From positions 1-30,474 of the forward strand of contig JAGXSO010000072.1 of the NCBI GenBank assembly GCA_018333775.1: a DNA stretch of 30,474 nt, given 5' to 3'. A program made the position numbers and the translations under genes. Shown piece after piece: positions 22,802-28,846 of the stretch (positions are counted from its first letter, which is position 1; each line of letters opens with the position of its first letter). This DNA is from Truepera sp. Lineage in GTDB: Bacteria > Deinococcota > Deinococci > Deinococcales > Trueperaceae. The notes beneath the pieces were generated by a model. It saw only the letters and a list, made by a program, of their open reading frames with translations, searched no databases and had not been told where the DNA came from.

Positions 22802-23943
22802 ATCGCGGTTTAGCAGGAATCCTGCGGCACGATGCGAAGCTGAACACCGCCAAACTTGCTTTATTACGCTCACTCAACGATATCGCGCTCTCCTACGCCG
22901 GATTAGAGGCAGATGGGAAAGATGTCGTTGTTCCTTTGCGGATGCTGGCAGAGTTTTGGGTCGCTTATTACTGGGCCTTCATGGACAAGGATAGGCCCAT
23001 TTTTCAAGGGCCAAGGGCCAGGCGAAGCGGCAAGGTTTGGAACGATTTTGCTTTTCGTAAAGAGCTGACCGAGTTAAAGAAGCTCTGGATGGCAACATCC
23101 TTTGGTTCAAGGCGTTCTTCGGATGGCTATGTAGTCGTTGCAGAGATGAAAGCTTCTCGTGCTTCGGAGGTGTATTCGCCAGAGTTTGTGAACCTATACA
23201 GGCAAGTTGTCAGGCGAATTGTCGGCGTCATCAAATATCCCATTCAGTATGCCGGTCCAGGGAATCAACACTATAGTGTGTTTCCACGCCCTGCGCCTGC
23301 AAGCACTTGGACGAATGCCGTGTGGTTACCAAAAACCTTGCCAAGCGATCAGTGCTTGCTTCTCTCTGCTGAGCTTTGGCAGGGTTTCAAGGAGCTTTCA
23401 CTGTGGATTGAGGCACTCTGTATTCATGAATGGAGTTTGTTTACAGAGAGGGTTCGCGATGAACAGGGTGCGAGCGTTAGCAGAGGTGAAGTTTACACTC
23501 TTCTGACGGAACGGCCCGATAATCGTCGCCCGCTTACTTGGGAACGCAATCAGATCGACATTTTGCTTATGGAAGGTCGTCAGTTCTCGTGCCCTTGGAC
23601 GGGGAAAAGACTTAGGGTCGGCTCATATGATCTTGACCACATTATTCCCGTCTCGGTCTATCCCACCAACGAAATGTGGAATCTCGTGCCCGCGGACTCG
23701 TATTTTAACTCGCACCGAAAGAGGGCTAGACTTCCAACAACAGAGACTTTAGATAAGGCGCGACCTGCATTGGTTTCCACTTACGTCAACTACCGTAATT
23801 CTGATAGCTTGTCGCCGGTGTTTGACAAAGATACGTCTTTACGCTTTGGTTTGGATCACAATGCCAAAGAGAATGTTATTGCCCGCGCTGTGGCCAATAT
23901 GGTGGCGGCTGTGGCGGATTCAAGGAACGTTGCCCGATTTTAG
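22789..23943 (+). CDS. HNH endonuclease-domain protein
   Basis: A 384-aa protein with a C-terminal HNH nuclease domain: C268 in CPWTG, D283/H284 in DLDHIIPVS, N298 in WNLVP, and N307/H309 in FNSHRKRARLP. The N-terminal 230 aa are helical and contain VPLRMLAEFWVAYYWAF and NDFAFRKELTELKKLW; the domain is not named here but looks like that of restriction-associated HNH proteins. The ATG at 22789 has no ribosome-binding site and overlaps the preceding ORF by 13 nt. Its frame stays open upstream, so the true N-terminus may have been lost or shifted. GC is visibly lower than the surroundings (28 of 60 bases at 23101-23160), suggesting transfer. A defence role is inferred. Confidence 0.75.
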   Translation: MQHINRGLAGILRHDAKLNTAKLALLRSLNDIALSYAGLEADGKDVVVPLRMLAEFWVAYYWAFMDKDRPIFQGPRARRSGKVWNDFAFRKELTELKKLWMATSFGSRRSSDGYVVVAEMKASRASEVYSPEFVNLYRQVVRRIVGVIKYPIQYAGPGNQHYSVFPRPAPASTWTNAVWLPKTLPSDQCLLLSAELWQGFKELSLWIEALCIHEWSLFTERVRDEQGASVSRGEVYTLLTERPDNRRPLTWERNQIDILLMEGRQFSCPWTGKRLRVGSYDLDHIIPVSVYPTNEMWNLVPADSYFNSHRKRARLPTTETLDKARPALVSTYVNYRNSDSLSPVFDKDTSLRFGLDHNAKENVIARAVANMVAAVADSRNVARF

Positions 23944-23951
23944 GAGTAAAT

Positions 23952-24272
23952 GTGCGAGAGTATTTCGATAAACTCGTTCGAGACCGCATTCCAGAGATCA
24001 TTCGAGCAGAGGGTAGGACTTACCAGCTAGAGATACTTGATGACGAAACGTATCTAGTTGCTCTCATGCAGAAGCTCTTTGAGGAAGCACAAGAGTTGAC
24101 AGTAGCAGCCGCTGAGAAGCAAAAGGGGGAGCTTGCAGATATTCTTGAAGTGCTAGAGGCCATTATTGCAGCCCTCGGCTATGACCTTGCAGAGATTCGG
24201 GAACAGCAGCGGAAGAAACGTGCCGAACGTGGGGGCTTTGAGGGCAAGATAAAGCTGCTTTGGGTCGAGTAG
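23952..24272 (+). CDS. MazG-like nucleoside triphosphate pyrophosphohydrolase
   Basis: A 106-aa all-alpha NTP pyrophosphohydrolase of the phosphoribosyl-ATP pyrophosphatase/MazG superfamily. It starts YFDKLVRDRIPEII and carries the metal-binding LFEEAQEL helix and GELADILEVLEAI helix (EExxE ... ExxD pattern), then a basic tail RKKRAERGGFEGKI. Relatives hydrolyse NTPs or modified nucleotides; the substrate is unknown. GTG 23952 follows the HNH stop by 8 nt, with GGAG overlapping that stop, so the two genes are co-transcribed. Its pairing with an HNH protein suggests either a defence cassette with a nucleotide-processing arm or a gene carried along with it. Confidence 0.8.
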   Translation: MREYFDKLVRDRIPEIIRAEGRTYQLEILDDETYLVALMQKLFEEAQELTVAAAEKQKGELADILEVLEAIIAALGYDLAEIREQQRKKRAERGGFEGKIKLLWVE

Positions 24273-24544
24273 TCTCGCTTAGAAGTTTAGAAGTTGAGGC
24301 TCGGCATAGAGCTTCAAAGGTGAACTGGGCCGGAGCCGTGGTAATCAGCTCCGGCATCGCCCTCCAAGCCACCTTGTTTGGACGAGATGGGCTTCGAAGC
24401 CATGAGCAGACCGGAAGCCAGCCTTTTCAAAAGCGTAAAGATAGAAATCGCTTGACAGGTGTGGGCGTCCTTCTCCTCACTGGCTGCCTGCCTTCCTCAC
24501 CCCCCTGGGCGGGTCATCCGACTTTTAAGGGTGTCTCAGCCCAC
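24273..24544. other. Intergenic stretch with no supported gene
   Basis: The gap before the iron-transporter gene is 360 bp including promoter and operator. I see no convincing gene in it; the one open frame (24260-24577) has low-quality composition and overlaps both neighbours' ends. It contains a GC hairpin (24329-24355) and the decamer CTTGACAGGT twice (24451-24460 and 24544-24553). Confidence 0.5.
24329..24355 (+). terminator. GC hairpin after the MazG-like gene
   Basis: GCCGGAGC (24329-24336) pairs perfectly with GCTCCGGC (24348-24355) around an 11-nt loop, about 57 nt after the MazG-like stop. No T-tract follows, so intrinsic termination would be weak; it may act with Rho or stabilise the 3' end. 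Confidence 0.4.
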
Positions 24545-24574
24545 TTGACAGGTAGAATTGGGGTCCGATATAGT
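24545..24574 (+). promoter_or_regulatory. Near-consensus promoter of the iron(III) ABC importer
   Basis: TTGACA (24545-24550) and TATAGT (24569-24574) with an 18-bp spacer. The -10 overlaps the outer left arm of the dyad at 24573-24620, a layout typical of a repressible promoter. Confidence 0.7.
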
Positions 24575-24620
24575 TAATCCGATAAATCCGATCCACATAC
24601 TCGGATTTATACATATTAAC
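24573..24620. promoter_or_regulatory. Nested dyad, likely operator of the fbpABC-like operon
   Basis: Perfect 10-bp arms ATAAATCCGA (24582-24591) and TCGGATTTAT (24601-24610) flank a 9-nt centre. Outside them GTTAAT (24573-24578) and ATTAAC (24615-24620) are again perfectly complementary. TAATCCGA/AAATCCGA also form a direct repeat on the left. It covers the -10 box and the expected start site, so binding would block initiation; metal-sensing repressors (Fur or DtxR/MntR type) are candidates, but the sequence is not a recognisable Fur box. A leader-RNA hairpin is an alternative. Confidence 0.6.
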
Positions 24621-24632
24621 CAGGAGACTCTC

Positions 24633-25652
24633 ATGTATCGCCAGTTCTTAAAGTCGACCTCGTTAGCGTTACTGATCTGGGGGGTAGTGTTGGCTATCGC
24701 TAGTACCGCCCTAGCGCAAGGCGCAGGGGTGGTTAATGTCTACACCGCACGCCACTATGGGGTGGAGCCGGTGTTTACCCAGTTCACGCAAGAGACGGGG
24801 ATCGAGGTCCGCTTCACCTCCGCCTCCGATCCGGCGCTGCGCGAGCGCCTGCGGGCCGAGGGGCGCCATACCCCGGCCGATGTTCTCCTGGCGATCGATG
24901 CCGGCAGCCTGTGGTTGGCCGCGCAAGAAGGCCTCTTGCAGCCGATCCAGAGCCAGGTTCTGGAACAGAATGTGCCTGCCGCGCTGCGGGATCCTGAGGG
25001 CCGCTGGTTCGCTTTGACCAAGCGGGTACGCACCATTCTGTATCACCCTGACCGTGTCGATCCCACCCAGATCACCACCTATGAGGCGCTCGCCGATCCA
25101 CAGTGGCGGGGGCGTCTGGTGCTGCGTCCGGCGACCCACGTTTACACGCAGTCGCTAGTAGCCAGTCTGATCGCGGCTCACGGCGAAGCTCGAGCCGAGG
25201 AGATCGTGCGCGGCTGGGTGGCCAATGAGCCGACGCTGATCGACAGCGATACCCGTATTCTGGAGACTTTGGCCGCCGGCGGTGGGGATGTGGCTATAAC
25301 CAATCACTACTACCTCGGGCGCCTGCTCAACGCTGACCCGAACTTCCCCGTCCGCATTTTGTGGGCCAACCAGGAAGACCGCGGCGTGCATGTCAATATC
25401 AGCGGGGCCGGGGTAACTGCGCACGCCCCCAATCGCGATAACGCCATTAAGTTCCTGGAGTGGCTGAGCGGCGCCACCGGCCAACGGTCGTTCGCCGATT
25501 CGAATTTTGAATTTCCGGTGAACCCGGCGGTGGTTCCGCACCCCCTGGTCGCCGACTTCGGCCCGTTCCTGGCCGATCCGCTTAGCCTGGCCGAATACGG
25601 GCGTCTGCAAGCTGCTGCCGTAGCCCTGCTCGACCGTGCCGGCTACCGGTAA
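24633..25652 (+). CDS. Iron(III) ABC transporter substrate-binding protein
   Basis: Periplasmic-type binding protein of the FbpA/FutA group. The 339 aa start with a Sec signal peptide (MYRQFLKSTSLALLIWGVVL, cleavage near ALAQG) followed by NVYTARHYGVEPVFTQF, the usual N-lobe beginning. ADVLLAIDAG, the SDTRILETLAAGGGDVAITN hinge region and NHYYLGRLL contain the Tyr residues typical of ferric-ion binding (a YY pair). ATG 24633 has CAGGAG at normal distance; an earlier in-frame start at 24558 lies inside the promoter and is rejected. It is the first gene of the binding protein-permease-ATPase operon. Confidence 0.9.
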   Translation: MYRQFLKSTSLALLIWGVVLAIASTALAQGAGVVNVYTARHYGVEPVFTQFTQETGIEVRFTSASDPALRERLRAEGRHTPADVLLAIDAGSLWLAAQEGLLQPIQSQVLEQNVPAALRDPEGRWFALTKRVRTILYHPDRVDPTQITTYEALADPQWRGRLVLRPATHVYTQSLVASLIAAHGEARAEEIVRGWVANEPTLIDSDTRILETLAAGGGDVAITNHYYLGRLLNADPNFPVRILWANQEDRGVHVNISGAGVTAHAPNRDNAIKFLEWLSGATGQRSFADSNFEFPVNPAVVPHPLVADFGPFLADPLSLAEYGRLQAAAVALLDRAGYR

Positions 25653-25676
25653 TAATCGTAGTAGAGTGAGTCTGAG

Positions 25677-27332
25677 ATGATGGCCAAGCGCGGACAGTCA
25701 GCATTGTCCGCGCTACCTATTTTATTGATCGGCGGGCTCATCGCCCTGCCGGTGGTGGTGGTCCTCTCAGCGCTGCTGACCCCTACCCCGCAGATCTGGG
25801 GGCATCTGTGGGCTACCATCCTGCCGGAGATGATCGGCAACACCCTGGTGCTGCTCTTGGGTGTGGGGGTAGGCACGCTGCTGCTCGGCACCGGGCTGGC
25901 CTGGTTGACGGTAGCCTATCGCTTTCCTGGCCAGGCCGCCTTTGACTGGCTCCTGCTCCTGCCCATGGCCGTTCCGACCTATGTCATGGGTTTTGTTTAT
26001 ATGGCCACGCTGGACTTTGCCGGCCCGGTGCAGTCAACTCTGCGGGGCTGGTTCGGCAGCATCTGGTTCCCCGAGATCCGCTCCGGCGGCGGGGCCGTAC
26101 TGGTGATGACCCTGGTCCTTTACCCTTACGTCTATCTGCTGGCGCGGGCGGCGTTCCAAGAGCAGGCGCGCAACACCTTTGAAGCGGCTCGAGCCATGGG
26201 CTACAGCCGGACTAGCGCTTTTTTCCGGCTCGCCCTACCCCTGGCGCGGCCATCGCTGGCGGCCGGGGTGGCCCTGGCGCTGATGGAGGCGCTGACCGAC
26301 TTCGCCACCGTCCGGTTCTTCAATTTCCCCACCCTTTCTGAGGGGATTATTCGCGTCTGGCACGGAATGATGGATTTGCGGGCCGCCACCGAGTTGGCTG
26401 GGGTGTTGCTGCTGTTTGCCCTAGCCTTGATCGCCTTGGAGAGATTGCTGCGCGGACGCGCCCGCTATTTTCAGACCGGTGGCTACTCTCCCGGCATCGG
26501 GCGAGTGCGGCTCACGGGATGGCGCGGCTGGGGCGCCGCCGGCCTGTGCGGACTGGTGCTGGCGGTAGCCTTCTTGGTGCCGGTGTTGCAGCTGGCTCTC
26601 TGGGCGGTGCGCGATCTCGTTCAAGCCGCTCCGTCCACGTTGGCAGCATATTGGCGCTTGGCCGGCAACAGCTTGCTGCTGTCTGGGTTAGCAGCCGGAG
26701 TCGCCATCATCGTGGCGATGGTGGTCTCTAACGGCGTTCGGATGGGTGGCAGTAGTGGCTGGCTGACTCGCGCTATCGCCCGCCTGGCCACGATGGGCTA
26801 CGCTATTCCGGGAGCGGTCATCGCTGTCGGCATCTTGTTGCCGCTCTCTGCCATCGATCACGCGCTAAATGATCTGCTCGAGGGATGGCGGGGCATCACC
26901 ATCGGCCTGGTGCTCACCGGCTCGCTGGTAGGGCTGATTTATGCCTATGTGGTACGTTTCATGGCGGTGGCTTATAACAGTGTCGAGTCAAGCTTGGAGA
27001 AGGTCACCCCCAATATCAGCCTGGCTGCTAGAACCCTGGGAGCCTCGCCCCGCCGACTGTTGTGGCAGATCCACCTGCCGTTGATTACCCCCGGCCTGCT
27101 GGCCGGAGCGATCCTGGTCTTTGTCGATGTGATGAAGGAGCTGCCCATTACCATGATCCTCCGCCCGTTCGGCTATGACACCCTGGCCATCTGGGTCTGG
27201 CAGATGGCGGCGGAGCAGCTCTGGGCTGGAGCTGCGCTGCCTGCTCTGACCATTGTGGCGGTGGGGGTGCTACCGGTTATACTGCTACTGCGAATCACCG
27301 CGGCCAAAAGCGGTTCGGAGTCCAACCAGTGA
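25677..27332 (+). CDS. Iron(III) ABC transporter permease (fused two-domain)
   Basis: A 551-aa membrane protein of the FbpB/FutB type with about 12 hydrophobic helices arranged as two homologous halves. Each half carries an EAA-type coupling loop for the ATPase: ARAMGYSRTSAFFRLALPLA in the first and ARTLGASPRRLLWQIHLPLI in the second. The start is ATG 25677 or 25680. It is followed by a GTGA overlap with the ATPase gene. The spacing of 24 nt from the binding-protein gene indicates one operon. Confidence 0.92.
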   Translation: MMAKRGQSALSALPILLIGGLIALPVVVVLSALLTPTPQIWGHLWATILPEMIGNTLVLLLGVGVGTLLLGTGLAWLTVAYRFPGQAAFDWLLLLPMAVPTYVMGFVYMATLDFAGPVQSTLRGWFGSIWFPEIRSGGGAVLVMTLVLYPYVYLLARAAFQEQARNTFEAARAMGYSRTSAFFRLALPLARPSLAAGVALALMEALTDFATVRFFNFPTLSEGIIRVWHGMMDLRAATELAGVLLLFALALIALERLLRGRARYFQTGGYSPGIGRVRLTGWRGWGAAGLCGLVLAVAFLVPVLQLALWAVRDLVQAAPSTLAAYWRLAGNSLLLSGLAAGVAIIVAMVVSNGVRMGGSSGWLTRAIARLATMGYAIPGAVIAVGILLPLSAIDHALNDLLEGWRGITIGLVLTGSLVGLIYAYVVRFMAVAYNSVESSLEKVTPNISLAARTLGASPRRLLWQIHLPLITPGLLAGAILVFVDVMKELPITMILRPFGYDTLAIWVWQMAAEQLWAGAALPALTIVAVGVLPVILLLRITAAKSGSESNQ

Positions 27333-28480
27333 GAGAGAATGCGATGTTGCCTAGCCTTAAGACACCAGTGATTACCGAAGAGCCGAGGTTGGCTGCCGGG
27401 CGGGAGCCGGCGAACGGCGTTGCCGCTAGTCTTAGCGCGCCCCATGTGGCGCTTTGTAAGGTCTCCAAAAGTTTCGGCGCGGTAAGGGCGCTCGCCAATC
27501 TGAGCTTGCAGGTGGACAAAGGGGAGTTCCTTTCGCTGTTGGGGCCTTCCGGGTGCGGGAAAACCACCCTACTGAGGCTAATCGCCGGACTTGAGGTGCC
27601 GGATTCCGGGACCATCACCATTGGCGAGAAGGTAGTAGCCGGCAGTAGCTGGGTGCAACCGGAGCGGCGGGGGGTGGGGATCGTCTTCCAAGATTACGCC
27701 CTGTTCCCGCACATGACGGTGTTTGATAATGTCGCTTTCGGGGTGCGTTGCAGCAACCGCCCGGTGGTCGGTAAGAAGACCATGGATGCGCTTAGGCTCG
27801 TGGGCTTAGCCGAGCTGGGCGGGAGGTATCCGCATGAGCTCTCGGGTGGGCAGCAGCAGCGGGTCGCCTTGGCTCGAGCCCTAGCGCCGGGGCCGGCGGT
27901 AATTCTGCTCGATGAGCCTTTTTCCAACCTTGACGTTAGTCTGCGCGCCCGCGTGCGCGATGAGATCAAGGAGATCCTCACCCGTGCCGGCGCCACGGTG
28001 ATCTTAGTTACCCACGACCAGGAGGAGGCGCTCGTGATGGGCGACCGGATCGGGGTGCTAAACGCCGGGCAGCTCGAGCAGATCGATCGGCCGGAGGTTA
28101 TCTTCCATCGGCCGGCCACTCCGTTCGTAGCCCAGTTTATCGGCATTGCGGATCTGCTCCCAGGAGAGATTCAAAACCGGTCTATCGTGACTGAGCTCGG
28201 ACGGCTGCCGCTGCGCGAGGGGCTGCCGGCCGGGACCAAGGTTAAAGCGGTGCTGCGGCCCGACTCTACCGAGATCTACCCGGATGCTGACGGAGTAGGG
28301 GTAGTGCTGGATCGGGTCTTCCAGGGGCTTCATTACCTGTATCGGGTCAGGCTGCGTTCCGGTATTACCATCCGCTCAGTGCAACATCACAGCCGGAGTT
28401 ATGCCCTCGGCACGCGGGTAGCGGTCACCTTAGCGCGCCATGATTACGACCATGAAGCGGTGTATTTTATTGAGCACTGA
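27329..28480 (+). CDS. Iron(III) ABC transporter ATP-binding protein
   Basis: The energising subunit of the FbpABC-type importer. The 383 aa have Walker A GPSGCGKT at 72-79, the Q-loop FQDYALFPHMT, signature LSGGQQQR at 171-178, Walker B VILLDE at 191-196, and H229 in VTHDQEEAL. A C-terminal TOBE-like region of about 120 aa follows. The N-terminal extension of about 38 residues before the ABC domain is longer than usual if GTG 27329 is used; ATG 27344 is an alternative. Specificity for iron rests on the operon partners. Confidence 0.9.
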   Translation: MRENAMLPSLKTPVITEEPRLAAGREPANGVAASLSAPHVALCKVSKSFGAVRALANLSLQVDKGEFLSLLGPSGCGKTTLLRLIAGLEVPDSGTITIGEKVVAGSSWVQPERRGVGIVFQDYALFPHMTVFDNVAFGVRCSNRPVVGKKTMDALRLVGLAELGGRYPHELSGGQQQRVALARALAPGPAVILLDEPFSNLDVSLRARVRDEIKEILTRAGATVILVTHDQEEALVMGDRIGVLNAGQLEQIDRPEVIFHRPATPFVAQFIGIADLLPGEIQNRSIVTELGRLPLREGLPAGTKVKAVLRPDSTEIYPDADGVGVVLDRVFQGLHYLYRVRLRSGITIRSVQHHSRSYALGTRVAVTLARHDYDHEAVYFIEH

Positions 28481-28521
28481 GGCGTTCTCAGAGGTCGGAA
28501 AGCAGTAAAAAAGAGCTAGGT

Positions 28522-28544
28522 ATGCCCCGCCAGCGCGCGGGCAT
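28522..28544. terminator. Hairpin between the convergent importer operon and cupin gene
   Basis: ATGCCC (28522-28527) and GGGCAT (28539-28544) form a GC-rich stem with additional inner pairing. It could terminate transcription from both sides but lacks T-tracts. It touches the stop codon of the cupin-like gene. Confidence 0.35.
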
Positions 28545-28846
28545 TAGTGAGCAGCCCGGTCGGCTAATGAGAGCTGGGAGCTAAGTACCACGCACGTCTC
28601 TAATGGCACCAGTCCGTACTGGCCAGGCTGAAGCACAATGAAGTCGTGAAGCTTCAAGACCCGGAAGTCACCGTCCGGCAGGTCGATGATCAGCTCGCCG
28701 GCTAGCAGCGCCAGCCAGCAGCTCTGCTCGATAGTCAGCGCTTGGCGCGTGGCCAGCGTGCTGAGCCACAGCTCGGTGCCCGGCAGGCTGACTTGGCCTT
28801 CGCCGCTGCGGGCTAAGTGGCGGAGATGTAACACTGCCCCTATCAT
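28544..28846 (-). CDS. Cupin-like small protein coupled to topA
   Basis: A 100-aa protein with a predicted beta-sandwich pattern: ALLAGELIIDLPDGDFRVLK, then HDFIVLQPGQYGLVPLE, which resembles a cupin barrel. The typical metal-binding His/Glu set is mostly absent, so it is more likely a binding or structural cupin than an enzyme. Its ATG overlaps the topA stop by one base (TGATG), indicating translational coupling. Function is unknown. Confidence 0.65.
   Translation of the reverse strand: MIGAVLHLRHLARSGEGQVSLPGTELWLSTLATRQALTIEQSCWLALLAGELIIDLPDGDFRVLKLHDFIVLQPGQYGLVPLETCVVLSSQLSLADRAAH

Noticed and set aside
24260..24577. 105-codon ORF in the gap before the iron importer
   Set aside because: It overlaps the MazG-like gene end and the importer promoter, has no recognisable motif and no start signal.
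22158..25188. Absence of GCTCGAGC as proof that the cassette is foreign
   Set aside because: Gaps of similar size (5526-8154 and 15856-18769) occur in clearly native regions, so the absence alone is not decisive.
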